Shown: positions 10,601 to 18,068, counted from the stretch's first letter. The stretch is DNA of 64,000 nt from Flavobacterium humi (GCF_004745595.1 NZ_SRLH01000001.1:186001-250000), one strand, 5' to 3'. The notes: a model not told the origin generated them from the letters alone. Numbers and translations are program-made.

Positions 10601-11725
10601 TCAGGCTTTACAGTACCGGGTGTATATACTTATTACTGGAAAACCCGCTATTGCGAAAAACCAATCGTAGTTACCTATGAAGGTTTCACGCAAGTAGCCT
10701 CGGTAACTTCCCCGGTTGAATATTGCACGAGCCAGGCGGCTACAGCTTTAACAGCAACAGCACCGGCAGGGTATACTTTGCAATGGTTTACACTTCCTAC
10801 GGGCGGTACCGGAGATGTTAATGCTCCAACTCCGTCAACGGCAGTGGTTGGAACAACAACTTACTACGTTGCTCTGGTAGATGCCGGCGGATGTATCGGG
10901 CCAAGAACCCCAATAGAAGTTATCGTAAACGAATTGATTACTCCTGTAGTCGGATTTGCCTATGATAAAGCATTGTATTGTGTTGGAGGGACTGCACCGG
11001 TTATGACAACAAATGCAGGATTCACAACAGGAGGTAATTTTACAGCTACACCATCAGGATTGTCGCTTAATGCTGGAACAGGAGCTGTTGCTCTTTCTGG
11101 AAGTGCTCCTGGAGTGTATACGATTACGTATGCTGTAACTGCCCAGGGTTGTAATCTTGCCGGAAGCGAGAGTGTGACACTTACAGTCAATGAAGCACCG
11201 GTAGTGGTTATTGAAGACGTTTGCGAAAACCAATCATTATTGCTCAATGCAAACCCGGTTGATAGTTCATTCGATCCGAATACTGTTGATTATCTCTGGA
11301 CGAACGAAAGCAATACTGTAGTAGGTTCAGACAGTCCTACTTTTAATGTTGATGAGTATCTGGCGCAGAATCCTTCTTTAAGCCTGCCATTGACATTCTA
11401 TGTTACTGTAGATGCGGATGGTTGCCTTGCTACGAAAGAATTTACCGTGACAAGCAATCCGTGCCGAATGATCCCTAGAGGTATTTCGCCAAACAATGAC
11501 GGTTCAAACGATCAATTTGACCTGACGGGAATGGGAGTGAAGGAGTTAATCATCTTCAACCGTTACGGCATGGAAGTGTATGCATTCAAAGGAGAATATA
11601 CCAATCAGTGGAATGGTTTGTCCAATAAAGGGAATGTGTTACCTGATGCCACCTATTTCTATACTATTGTCAAGCAAGATAACACGACCATTACGGGTTG
11701 GGTATATATCAACAGACAACATTAG
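4631..11725 (+). CDS. Giant multidomain adhesin-like protein with type B (gliding-motility) T9SS C-terminal domain
   Basis: About 2364 residues. I chose ATG 4631 because it follows an A-rich tract typical of Flavobacterium starts; ATG 4601 or 4604 are alternatives. The signal peptide core (GISILLIFTFGLF) ends at a FAQ cleavage site. The body alternates choice-of-anchor J/cleaved-adhesin-like domains (NDWLI and KRLRFKY signatures) with fibronectin III domains ending in WAGP or WIGP. One J domain (nt 8206-8415) is interrupted by an inserted ~70-residue module. Ig-like segments (nt ~10690-11200) precede the C-terminal domain (nt 11461-11722: RGISPNNDGSND, IIFNRYG, GWVYI), the type B sorting signal. 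Proteins of this class are known to need a PorP/SprF-like partner, which is the next gene. Likely a surface adhesin; ligand unknown. Confidence 0.88.
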   Translation: MQKEIPISHWVAISELFLQWRKNFGISILLIFTFGLFSNAAFAQMPLEDFTSGIPATWAITSNQAVTNNWAPTTPTGGYLSTPGAMVNPALNNTVGTTAEYYLITPQFLTTDITEIRFFTKQGSFSNKGTTYQVRLTTANQPDISNFNVILQSWTEAQLNVSATTYEEKIVTIPSIPAGIPVYVAFVAITQQTGTSATSGDTWFIDNARVISSCTPVTGITATMTANGGVINWTHPTANNFLIQIVPKDTPYVPGGGTPVTGTSYTASSLADGTAYDVYIKTVCDGTTASAWAGPFPVTTAKLGLDCATPIVVPTSITTTPYVLSTNLSTFHDPQNYTVYDSQGLSCQPFGSTQNWLSGDHAFLSYTPTASGLVNISQAVNVDYPSGCYNTLSSVFIFDSCAIGTTANCLGSLTTGQGNSNSSQLQNVYMQAGQTYYFVISSPFTYYPDQDGASICFTFTLSAPSCPTPAGISYDNLTQTSATFSWANPQNLVSNWEYIVKLASLGAPTASDTVIPTATNSNNIVSPLIAATNYNIYVRSVCGGTPGAWSAPFAFRTPCDPITPPYYTGFEDDGMNSCWSQLNLNNDSDFFHFGTDGFGEPVAKLRTSNAENNTNDMLVSPQFHLDGVTQKRLRFKYNIYGNWGLIVNNPTGGPGSFEIKISTTGVGAQNFTTTVIPLTSYTTAYNYIEAIVPLPNITGDINIAWIVPQGANQTGSWIYIDDVHVEDLPACSEPSYPVVTAGSITTNSAEVSWTNGYNNTQWELVAQPLGTGVPTTPGIIVNTNPYTLTNLDPSTRYEFYVRAYCSATSQSTWAGPINFNTLCIEQQVPYFESFNDVDANTKKFCWSTNNVDGDPAEWSISGTEASIRPQPVNFFEPFSTYNDWLISAPVHAVGTKRLRFKYRVTTSVFFPSPRGNFEVLMSSTPDFSTYTTLIPAHDFTNGAFMEDSVLLNGTGTTYIAFRLPPTMDNPSATGNVVIDDFVIEEAPACPNPSHLAVTAITPTTANLSWNIGNTESQWQVVVQEAGGGVPTGSGTAVNTTPAYNATNLTPDTTYEYYVMAVCNATESSEWVGPFTFKTTCNPLPTPFLETFDSNSNTESCWTVVNGNGDGNLWNLNQPVNPIFGDQMAALFTGSNGNNNDWLITPTLTAHAGQRLRFYYKVLDSFFEEDLKVMLSVNGVATNQFTLLYENNTVIPTDATGTVAGSDIITLTSTQGVKIGDRVDIPGWVIPFGSTVVAINGSSITISANADVTAAGPLNVTFVHQNINNEQVREMVINLDGITTASNINIGFHTPFFPPNPWNYRGQYTFIDNVIVEDIPACPSVINAAVSTIMDTTAGINWEAVGSETTWEISVQPFGTPAPVGSTLPQYLQTATAHPYTITGLAPSTKYQVYIRAVCSGSSQSEWIGPLEILTKCDLANMCEYTISLTNGNTGQVYPGLDVMQNGEVLQTITFPVDAPDQPTVVDHQVYLCSGIEFSLYWNGMGGNGLQYAEAQAVIKDQAGNVVWTSPLGLGTVNTNIYTGISNCSVITCPQPTNLAVSNLGVLSWTPGGSETQWEVFVQPLGQGSIPQSGVIVNTPSYTPVASDFYSPLAGTNEFFVRAVCGSNDKSYWTGPKVFIKNDEPATAIRLTVNSSEACVSQGTNASFIGATVSNVPTSCTGANGGDIWYEFIAASKVQVVELSNFNPGSYYASAFNGTWPKIILSLYEVQPDGSLVEKSCSENNSLVTMYSSELTVGNLYKVRIKLDASGANDKRFDICVSTPSDICNMNAFNYSFEKLPMQHVTGISTIIDATVVPGWRVNTDWGTMFFQEGSNSGDVTPYAGGQCLQLTQDGADAWDPSDPNIKGLYKDFDTSEITVMDYSFASATRQTNGTGTTIQLFAGPPAGPFTVIAEDHADSLIWDLIKGSYTIPTGQATTRFIFRVKENAIGHILDAANFKANTDIVTEDTTLPCNLTSLTVEAVGIGQWIADDANPGVTVIDAPANTTTAISGFTVPGVYTYYWKTRYCEKPIVVTYEGFTQVASVTSPVEYCTSQAATALTATAPAGYTLQWFTLPTGGTGDVNAPTPSTAVVGTTTYYVALVDAGGCIGPRTPIEVIVNELITPVVGFAYDKALYCVGGTAPVMTTNAGFTTGGNFTATPSGLSLNAGTGAVALSGSAPGVYTITYAVTAQGCNLAGSESVTLTVNEAPVVVIEDVCENQSLLLNANPVDSSFDPNTVDYLWTNESNTVVGSDSPTFNVDEYLAQNPSLSLPLTFYVTVDADGCLATKEFTVTSNPCRMIPRGISPNNDGSNDQFDLTGMGVKELIIFNRYGMEVYAFKGEYTNQWNGLSNKGNVLPDATYFYTIVKQDNTTITGWVYINRQH

Positions 11726-11739
11726 AATCTAAATAAGAG

Positions 11740-11772
11740 CAGCCTGCCTGCCCAATATGTGTGGGTAGGCTG
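11740..11772 (+). terminator. Imperfect hairpin between type B adhesin and porP-like gene
   Basis: CAGCCT (11740-11745) pairs with AGGCTG (11767-11772), and CCCA pairs with TGGG inside. There is no T-run, so it may attenuate or stabilise the mRNA rather than terminate it, giving a processed adhesin-porP transcript. Weak call. Confidence 0.35.
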
Positions 11773-11804
11773 TAATTAGTAACGTAAAGCAATACAAAGC
11801 TGAA

Positions 11805-12740
11805 ATGAAAAAAATATATTTTGCAATGCTTCTGATGGGTGCCATCACCACAGAAATACAGGCGCAACAGGATCCTCATTATACACAGTATATGTATAAC
11901 ATGAATGTGATGAATCCGGCTTATGCGGGATCAAAGGAAAATTTGGCAGTAGGGATTTTGTACAGGGATCAATGGGTTAATGTTGACGGAGCTCCGAAAA
12001 CGGCAACGCTATCGGTACATAGCCCAGTAGGGAAAAACGTAGGTTTGGGACTTTCTGTCATTTCAGATAAAATAGGGCCGGTTGAAGAGAATAATGCATA
12101 TGCGGATTTTTCCTATACACTAAACCTGGGCGGAGAACACCGTTTGGCCATGGGGATAAAAGCCGGGGCTACGTTTCATAAAGCCGGGCTTTTCAGTGAC
12201 ATCGGAAACGGATATGTGCCTCAGCCGGGAGATGTGGCATTTAGTGAAAACGTAAGCAATACCTATTTAAACATCGGAAGTGGTCTTTTCTATTATACAC
12301 AGAAATATTATTTGTCCTTTTCTGTGCCTAATATGTTGGACAGCAAGCATCTGGATGTTTCCGTAAACGGAGATGAGTATAATTTCGGGAGTGAAACGCA
12401 ACATTACTTTTTTACAGGAGGATATGTTTTCGAATTATCGGAAAATACAAAATTCAAACCTTCATTTATGTTGAAATCAGCCTTCAAAGCACCCACTTCC
12501 TTAGATGTTTCGGCCAACTTTTTATTTTTTGACAAATTTGAATTGGGAGGAACATACCGTTTGGAAGATTCGTATGGTGCCATGGTAAATTATGGTATAA
12601 CACCTTCTATAAGAGTAGGGTATGCTTATGACCGCGTCATTTCGAATTTGAAAGCAACAACGGCTGCTTCTCATGAGTTCCTATTGTTGTTTGATTTGAA
12701 TTTCCCTAAAAAGACATCGATATCTCCAAGATATTTCTAA
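11805..12740 (+). CDS. PorP/SprF family T9SS outer-membrane protein
   Basis: 311 residues with a signal peptide (AITTEIQAQQ) followed by the family's N-terminal signature QDPHYTQYMYNMNVMNPAYAG. The rest is alternating amphipathic strands with aromatic girdles, ending in KKTSISPRYF, as expected of an outer-membrane barrel. PorP/SprF proteins work with the T9SS trans-envelope complex, and SprF-like paralogues are needed for export and attachment of type B CTD proteins. The gene sits 79 bp downstream of such a protein and 18 bp upstream of an OmpA-family gene, so it is most likely the dedicated partner of the 2364-residue adhesin rather than the core PorP. The exact paralogue cannot be fixed by eye, so no symbol is given. 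Confidence 0.92.
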   Translation: MKKIYFAMLLMGAITTEIQAQQDPHYTQYMYNMNVMNPAYAGSKENLAVGILYRDQWVNVDGAPKTATLSVHSPVGKNVGLGLSVISDKIGPVEENNAYADFSYTLNLGGEHRLAMGIKAGATFHKAGLFSDIGNGYVPQPGDVAFSENVSNTYLNIGSGLFYYTQKYYLSFSVPNMLDSKHLDVSVNGDEYNFGSETQHYFFTGGYVFELSENTKFKPSFMLKSAFKAPTSLDVSANFLFFDKFELGGTYRLEDSYGAMVNYGITPSIRVGYAYDRVISNLKATTAASHEFLLLFDLNFPKKTSISPRYF

Positions 12741-12758
12741 TAAAAAGAAGCCATAAAA

Positions 12759-14630
12759 ATGAAAAAGAACTATATAAAAATAGGTTTGCTGCTGCTCATG
12801 ACCACGGCATATGCACAAGACAAACATACCAAAAAGGCAGACGAGTTTTTTGGAAGTTACCAGTATGTCAATGCCATCGGGGAATATCTTAAGCTTGCCG
12901 GAGATGGAAAAACGTCCCCGTATGTTGCCAAACAATTGGCTGACAGCTATTACAACATCAATAATATGGATGAGGCTTCAAAATGGTATGCACAAGCAGT
13001 AGTATCCAAAACCGATGCCGAAACCCATTACAATTATGCACAAGTACTGAAAACTTTAGGTAAATACCAGGAGGCCAATGTCCAAATGGATGCTTTTGCT
13101 GCTTTATTGCCTAATGATGCCAGGGCCAAAGAACATAAGTCTAACCCCGATTATATCCCAAGCCTGTCCAACAGGTCCAAGATGTTCGACATAGCCACCA
13201 CGAATATAAAAGCCAAAGGAAGCAATGATTTCGGGGCGGTTTTGTCAAACGACAATACTTTGTATTTTGCCAGTACCCGGAATGCTTCAAAAAAGAAGGA
13301 CAAATGGGCCAACCAGCCTTACCTTGATGTTTTTCAATCGGCCCGCCAGGCAGACGGGACATTGTCTGAACCGGTGCAGGTAAAAGAATTGAATACGGCT
13401 TTCCACGACGGGCCCGTAACGATTAGCCATGATGGCAATACGCTGTTTTTTGCCCGCGACAGGCATAGCGAAGGACAATATGAAAAAGACAAGAAGACCC
13501 ATGTAAAAGTCGGGCAGCAAGGATTGTACAAAGCGGTTAAAATCGATGGGCAATGGTCTAAAATCGAGGCGCTTCCGTTTAACAGTTCCAATTATTCCGT
13601 ATCTAATCCTGCTCTGAGCAAGGACGGCAAAACCTTATATTTTGCATCTAACATGCCGGGTGGTTTCGGGGAATCGGATATTTGGAAAGTAAGCGTGGAA
13701 GCCAACGGTTATGGGACACCGCAAAACTTAGGTGATAAAATCAATACGCCTGGAAAAGAGAATTTCCCTTTCATCACCGAAGAAGGCATATTGTATTTTG
13801 CTTCGACAGGAAAACAAGGATTTGGCGGACTGGATGTTTTTAAGATCGATACAAAAACGAATGAACCGGCCCAAAATTTAGGAAAACCGGTCAATTCTGA
13901 AAAAGATGATTTTGCCTTCAGTTTCAACAATACGCTTAATGTAGGTTACTTTTCTTCTAACAGAGAGGGATCCGATGCTATTTTCTCAGCATTGGCCATT
14001 TGCAAAGCGGAAGCCATCGCCTTTGTGACCAATAAAAAAACGGGCGAGCCTATTTCCGGAGCTTCGGTATCGATTGCTGATGCAAAAGGGAATATAATTG
14101 CTGCCCAAACAACTGATGTTTCCGGGAAAGTGGGTTATAATGTAGAATGCCATACGGAATATGTTTTTCAGGTAACGGCTCCGAATTTTGAAAGGGCAGT
14201 GTTCCCTATCCAGAAAATAACTTCAGGAGAATTTGTTGTCCAGGCCGGGCTAACACCTATGGAAGTGATCATCACAGACACAGAAGTAATCCTGAACAAT
14301 GTGTATTTCGATTTCAATAAAAGCAACATCACTACGCCGGGAGCAGCCGAATTGGATAAATTGGTCCAGGTCATGAAGGATAATCCTGCCATGGTGATTT
14401 TCGTAAAATCTCACACAGATTCAAAAGGTAGTGCCGCATACAATCTTAAATTATCTGAACAAAGAGCGCAGGCTACCGTTCAGTATTTGATTTCAAAAGG
14501 AATCGGACAGGAAAGGATTTCAGGCAAAGGTATGGGTAGTACTTCACCTAAAATTGCCTGTGGTTCTAATTGTACAGAAGAAGAGCATGCCCAAAACAGA
14601 CGCTCTGAGTTTATTATCGTAAAAAAATAA
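12759..14630 (+). CDS. OmpA family protein with TPR, PD40 propeller and regulatory-like domain
   Basis: 623 residues with a short signal peptide (LLLLMTTAYAQ). Domains in order: TPR-like helices (~25-120), WD40-like PD40 beta-propeller repeats (~135-405; motifs NTLYFAS, GKTLYFASNMPGGFG and ILYFASTG), a carboxypeptidase-regulatory/CNA-B-like beta domain (~420-500; NKKTGEPISGASVSI), and a C-terminal OmpA peptidoglycan-binding domain (~510-623; VYFDFNKSNIT, SHTDSKGS, LSEQRAQA, NRRSEF). It is expected to tether the cell-surface adhesin/PorP assembly to peptidoglycan from the outer membrane. It ends the adhesin-porP-ompA cassette and is followed by a strong terminator. The same architecture occurs in PorE-like T9SS proteins and in many accessory cassettes; context favours the latter. 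Confidence 0.9.
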   Translation: MKKNYIKIGLLLLMTTAYAQDKHTKKADEFFGSYQYVNAIGEYLKLAGDGKTSPYVAKQLADSYYNINNMDEASKWYAQAVVSKTDAETHYNYAQVLKTLGKYQEANVQMDAFAALLPNDARAKEHKSNPDYIPSLSNRSKMFDIATTNIKAKGSNDFGAVLSNDNTLYFASTRNASKKKDKWANQPYLDVFQSARQADGTLSEPVQVKELNTAFHDGPVTISHDGNTLFFARDRHSEGQYEKDKKTHVKVGQQGLYKAVKIDGQWSKIEALPFNSSNYSVSNPALSKDGKTLYFASNMPGGFGESDIWKVSVEANGYGTPQNLGDKINTPGKENFPFITEEGILYFASTGKQGFGGLDVFKIDTKTNEPAQNLGKPVNSEKDDFAFSFNNTLNVGYFSSNREGSDAIFSALAICKAEAIAFVTNKKTGEPISGASVSIADAKGNIIAAQTTDVSGKVGYNVECHTEYVFQVTAPNFERAVFPIQKITSGEFVVQAGLTPMEVIITDTEVILNNVYFDFNKSNITTPGAAELDKLVQVMKDNPAMVIFVKSHTDSKGSAAYNLKLSEQRAQATVQYLISKGIGQERISGKGMGSTSPKIACGSNCTEEEHAQNRRSEFIIVKK

Positions 14631-14790
14631 TGGGGATTTTTTACATCGTACTGAAAAGCGAAGGGTTTTAAATACAGAAAAGGCGGCCCCAAAGTTAGTT
14701 TGGTAATTTTTTGAATTGGGGTTTGCCTTTATGTAGATTTTTCTGTTTTTAATTTTGGTAAACTAGGTTTGGCCCGTAAAAAGGCTAAAC

Positions 14791-14822
14791 AAAAAGCCCA
14801 CTCACCCGAGTGGGCTTTTTTT
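14791..14822 (+). terminator. Strong terminator after adhesin/porP/ompA cassette
   Basis: AGCCCACTC pairs with GAGTGGGCT around a short ACCC loop, flanked by an A-run and followed by a T-run, so it could work in both directions. Between the ompA stop and here (14631-14790) I see no gene, only an imperfect GGCCCCAA...TTGGGG inverted repeat at about 14683-14727. Confidence 0.85.
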
Positions 14823-14830
14823 AGGGTCAA

Positions 14831-14899
14831 AAAGTGAAAATAGTATAATAAATACAGAAAGTAATGTAAGAGGTTTGAGAAGTAAAGGCGATAGATTTG
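14831..14899 (+). promoter_or_regulatory. Conserved 39-bp element plus TAnnTTTG box upstream of DUF4142 gene
   Basis: The element (14831-14869) begins AAAGTGAAAATAGT and ends AAGTAATGTAA. It matches 35 of 39 positions of a second copy at 37926-37964. In both places exactly 22 bp separate the element from a Bacteroidota-type -7 box, here TAGATTTG at 14892-14899. No good TTG -33 box lies at the usual distance, so the element probably binds an activator or stands in for the -33 box. ATG follows at 14925. Confidence 0.6.
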
Positions 14900-14924
14900 A
14901 CCATAACCTTAAAACTATCATACG

Positions 14925-15509
14925 ATGAAAAAGACATTCATTTTAGGAGCAGCCCTGGTCAGTGCAATAATGCTTTCAGGCAGCCTGCAATCCTGTAAAC
15001 AGGAAAACAAACAGGAAGATCCCAAAGAAGCGGCGGAAGACATGAACGACGCCAAATTTGAAACAGATTCTTTAGAAAACAACGCCGAATTCCTGGTTGA
15101 TATAGCAGATGTGGATTTGACTGAAATTGAAATAGGGAAGCTGGCGCAGAAAAAAGGCAATACGCAACATGTGAAGGATTTCGGTAAAATGTTGGTAGAC
15201 GATCACACCAAATCCCTTACGGAAGTCCGGAACCTGGCCATAGCCAATAATGTTACACTTCCTGCTGCGCTTACTGAAAAAGGAACGGAGGCATACAACA
15301 AGCTTAATGAAAAATCTGGTGCCGATTTTGATAAACTTTTTGCAGATATGATGGCAGACGGGCATGTAAAAGCAGTCGATAAGATGTCTGAAATTGCAGA
15401 TAAAACCACAAATGCGGAAATAAAACGCTGGGCAACCGATCAGGTGGGCATTTTGACAGGACATCTGGAACATGCCAAAAGAATACAAGAGGAAGTGAAG
15501 AAAAAATAG
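14925..15509 (+). CDS. DUF4142 domain lipoprotein
   Basis: 194 residues. A lipoprotein signal peptide ends at a LQSC lipobox (Cys24) and leads into a highly acidic linker rich in Glu, Asp and Lys. Residues ~50-190 form the helical DUF4142 domain (ferritin-like antiparallel bundle): EIEIGKLAQKKG, HVKDFGKMLVDDHTKSL, then FDKLFADMMADGHVKAV and the closing HLEHAKRI. DUF4142 proteins are common in Bacteroidota and proteobacteria as exported proteins associated with stress; no activity is established. The gene is monocistronic, between its own promoter element and a terminator. It shares that element with the secreted protein at 38058, which suggests a common envelope-stress signal. Confidence 0.88.
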   Translation: MKKTFILGAALVSAIMLSGSLQSCKQENKQEDPKEAAEDMNDAKFETDSLENNAEFLVDIADVDLTEIEIGKLAQKKGNTQHVKDFGKMLVDDHTKSLTEVRNLAIANNVTLPAALTEKGTEAYNKLNEKSGADFDKLFADMMADGHVKAVDKMSEIADKTTNAEIKRWATDQVGILTGHLEHAKRIQEEVKKK

Positions 15510-15550
15510 TTATTTTTTAAGTAAAATAATTTGGTTAGTTTACAATCCTA

Positions 15551-15579
15551 AAAGGGAACCCGCTTGGGTTCCCTTTTTT
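15551..15579 (+). terminator. Terminator between convergent genes
   Basis: AAAGGGAACCC and GGGTTCCCTTT flank a 4-nt loop, followed by six T. It ends the DUF4142 transcript and could also serve the opposite-strand operon ending at 15635. Confidence 0.85.
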
Positions 15580-15634
15580 CATGCAACGTTATTTTTCGTA
15601 TGTTTTCATTCACTTCCAGGCTGATGTTCCTGTC

Positions 15635-15826
15635 TTATTTTAACTTAGTATAGAGTTTCCAGAGCACAAAAGGAGCAGCACACAAATCGATTAAAGGGTT
15701 CTGGGGGTTTTTCTTTACAATATGCAATACGGCAGACAGCGTTATGCCGCTTAAGGCAAGCCAAAAGATAATGTCTGATTCGGTTGCTGCTTTTTTGGAT
15801 GGATTTTGATTAGCCGTATTTTCCAT
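15635..15826 (-). CDS. Small membrane protein
   Basis: 63 residues. A polar N-terminus (MENTANQNPSKKAATESD) is followed by a hydrophobic helix (IIFWLALSGITLSAVLHIV), a KKNPQNP loop and a second short hydrophobic stretch (LIDLCAAPFVLWKLY). I do not recognise the family. The start lies 13 bp after the stop of the FAD-Rieske oxidoreductase on the same strand, so it is probably the last gene of that operon and may be an inner-membrane accessory. The good start position and sensible membrane topology support a real gene. Confidence 0.65.
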   Translation of the reverse strand: MENTANQNPSKKAATESDIIFWLALSGITLSAVLHIVKKNPQNPLIDLCAAPFVLWKLYTKLK

Positions 15827-15839
15827 AGTCTTATTGTCA

Positions 15840-17417
15840 TTATGTAATGGATTTTGGTTTCAGGTCTGTTTTGGCCGGTCCGCTGATTACTTTCCCAAAT
15901 GGTGTAAAACGGGAACCGTGCAAAGGGCAGTCAAATGATTTTTCCTCATCGTTCCATTGGACGATACCTCCCAAATGTGGGCAAACTGCGCTGCAGCTGT
16001 GTAATTTTCCCTGTTCGTCACGATAGAGTGCGATTTTTTCCAAACCGTGGGAAAGTATCGCGCCTTTTCCTGCAGGAAGCATAGAAGCTTCAGGCGTATC
16101 TCCGGAAGACAACCAGCCTTTGGTCAGGTTTACCACCATATGGCCTACTTCCTTGATGTAATCGTCTCCGGTCTGGATGGTAATTCTTGAAGGATTGTAA
16201 ATGTCTTCCCAAGGGTTCTTGTTCCCAAGGATCAGGTCGTGTATCAAAAGGCCTCCGATAGTGCCGTGTGTCATGCCATTCCCCGAATCCCCGGTAATGA
16301 TGTATATGTTTTTATCTCCCGGATTCCTTCCGATGAATGCTACGGCATCAATAGGTTCTATAATTTGCCCGGACCATTTATAATCGGCTTCGGAAAAATA
16401 AGGGAAATGCAATATGGTCCAATCTTCCAGGTTTTCAAACCGTTGGGCTTCGGAAATATGTTCATCGCCCGCCAAACCAGTCTTATGGTCTTCTCCTCCG
16501 GAAATCAAAAGGTCGTGCTGGTCATCAAAAGACTCCAGGCGGACATAATGATATGGTTTTTTCATCCATTGGGAATTCTGGTTGCCCGTGTCCCACCATA
16601 AAGCATACGGCAATTTCCCCTTTGGGATTTTGGCCGCGATGACATAAGTCCGGTACGCCCATTGTTTGGTATGCATGGTGACGATATCATTTACAGGTGA
16701 ATTGGTGGCTACAATAATATGGTTGGCCCTGATGGCGAACCCATTAGAAGTTGCTCCTGTGTGGGATATGGCTGATGCTTTGGATTCCGTATAGATTTCA
16801 CCGCCCAAACGGATGAAGGCATCAGCCAGTCCTTTACAATATTTTAAAATATGAAATTGGCCTTGCTTTGGGAACTGGATACAATTTCTTTTGTTATCTG
16901 TCGAATAATAAGGAATCCCGGGAAGCATTTCCGTAGGCAGCCCTATTTTTTGGGTTTCTTCAAATTCCTTCTGAAGGTTTTCTTCGGGATCGCTCGGATC
17001 TGAAAACAGGTACCCGTCCACATTCTTAAAATTACAGTCGATTTTCTCCGAGTTTATGGTAGACTCAATCCAGTGCAGTGCATATTTATGGCTTTCGGCA
17101 ATTAGTTTTGTTTTTTCGTAGCCAAATATTTTTTCCAGGTCGTAATACCGGTCATCAAGTGCGTAGGTTATGTGTGCCGTTGTGCGACCGGTTTCTCCGC
17201 TGCCCAGGTAGCCTTTTTCCAGCAGGATGACTTTCTTTCCCGATTGGGCAAGGCAATAAGCGGATGTGAGTCCGGCAATACCGCCTCCTATAACCAATAC
17301 ATCAGTCGTTTTGTCCTGATCTATTTTTCTGTAGGCCAAAGGCATCATGGTGTCGATCCAAAAGGAGTGGAGTGTACCGTTGGTTATATTTTCATCAATA
17401 GGGTCAGCTGTTTCCAT
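15840..17417 (-). CDS. FAD-dependent oxidoreductase with C-terminal Rieske [2Fe-2S] domain
   Basis: 525 residues. The N-terminal ~390 residues are a DAO-type FAD domain: the dinucleotide-binding VLVIGGGIAGLTSAYCLA at ~41-58, ending in a GNGMTHGTIGG segment typical of glycine/D-amino-acid oxidase relatives. Residues ~430-525 are a Rieske domain with the ligand pairs CPHLGG (Cys-x-His) and CPLHGSRF (Cys-x-x-His). Such fusions occur in many bacteria; the FAD part probably oxidises an amine or amino acid and passes electrons to the iron-sulfur centre, but the substrate is unknown. No signal peptide, so cytoplasmic. It is preceded 45 bp upstream by a SpoIIAA-like gene and followed by a small membrane protein, forming a likely three-gene operon. 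Confidence 0.92.
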   Translation of the reverse strand: METADPIDENITNGTLHSFWIDTMMPLAYRKIDQDKTTDVLVIGGGIAGLTSAYCLAQSGKKVILLEKGYLGSGETGRTTAHITYALDDRYYDLEKIFGYEKTKLIAESHKYALHWIESTINSEKIDCNFKNVDGYLFSDPSDPEENLQKEFEETQKIGLPTEMLPGIPYYSTDNKRNCIQFPKQGQFHILKYCKGLADAFIRLGGEIYTESKASAISHTGATSNGFAIRANHIIVATNSPVNDIVTMHTKQWAYRTYVIAAKIPKGKLPYALWWDTGNQNSQWMKKPYHYVRLESFDDQHDLLISGGEDHKTGLAGDEHISEAQRFENLEDWTILHFPYFSEADYKWSGQIIEPIDAVAFIGRNPGDKNIYIITGDSGNGMTHGTIGGLLIHDLILGNKNPWEDIYNPSRITIQTGDDYIKEVGHMVVNLTKGWLSSGDTPEASMLPAGKGAILSHGLEKIALYRDEQGKLHSCSAVCPHLGGIVQWNDEEKSFDCPLHGSRFTPFGKVISGPAKTDLKPKSIT

Positions 17418-17462
17418 AAGTAGTCAATTTGGGGAGAAAAGGGATAATGTGATAAATGCGTT

Positions 17463-17825
17463 TCAATTGCCTTCCACCCAATTTAAAGCTTCATTGAAGG
17501 AATTTTTTTTGTACCCGCGGAATTCTCCAGGTGAAATAGAAGTAAAACCGTTGGTAAATGAAAGAATGGAATCAGAATCAGTAACGATGGCTGCCCGGTT
17601 CCATTTTCCGGAATTTTTGAGCCCAAGCATGGCATCGTCCATCCAGGCTTGGGGTGTAAATTTTTCAAGGTCCGTATCAAGTACCAGCAAGAAATTGATT
17701 TCTTTGATTTGTTGTGCCAAATGTGCCACTTCCGGAGCTACTGTTTTTTGGTAATCTTCTTCGGTAATCTCTCCTAATGCCCTAAAAGCAACGACATTGT
17801 CCGGGGCGCTGATTTTCTGTATCAT
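17463..17825 (-). CDS. SpoIIAA-like (STAS/SEC14-type) protein
   Basis: 120 residues, cytoplasmic. The pattern of a beta strand (NVVAFRALGEITEEDYQ), a helix (VAHLAQQIKEINFLLVLDTDLEKF), W-rich (PQAWMDDAMLG) and a terminal helix (NSFNEALNWVEG) matches SpoIIAA-like proteins (DUF3478), usually annotated as STAS/SEC14 domain proteins. Members are thought to bind small lipophilic ligands or act as stress-associated proteins; no phosphorylatable anti-sigma-antagonist serine motif is evident. It is the first gene of the operon with the FAD-Rieske oxidoreductase, separated by 45 bp. Confidence 0.75.
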   Translation of the reverse strand: MIQKISAPDNVVAFRALGEITEEDYQKTVAPEVAHLAQQIKEINFLLVLDTDLEKFTPQAWMDDAMLGLKNSGKWNRAAIVTDSDSILSFTNGFTSISPGEFRGYKKNSFNEALNWVEGN

Positions 17826-18068
17826 TTTCGGTTGTATTTAAATGGTGGTATTTTTTGTTCCTAATGTATAATCCAAGATTTGTACCTTCAAATATACTTT
17901 GACTTATGATTTTTAATTTTACAACATTCTGCATAAATCTTATAGAATAAGCAGGCGGTTTCAATACCGTTAATTGTAATAATATGTGGTTTTCCCGTAA
18001 TAAAATCCGGGAATCATCGCTTATATTTACATATAGGTTACTTATTTCACCCCCAAATATCTCCCATC

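Noticed and set aside
15072..15488. 138-residue minus-strand ORF antisense to the DUF4142 gene
   Set aside because: Shadow frame of a well-supported lipoprotein gene; no start context or recognisable family.
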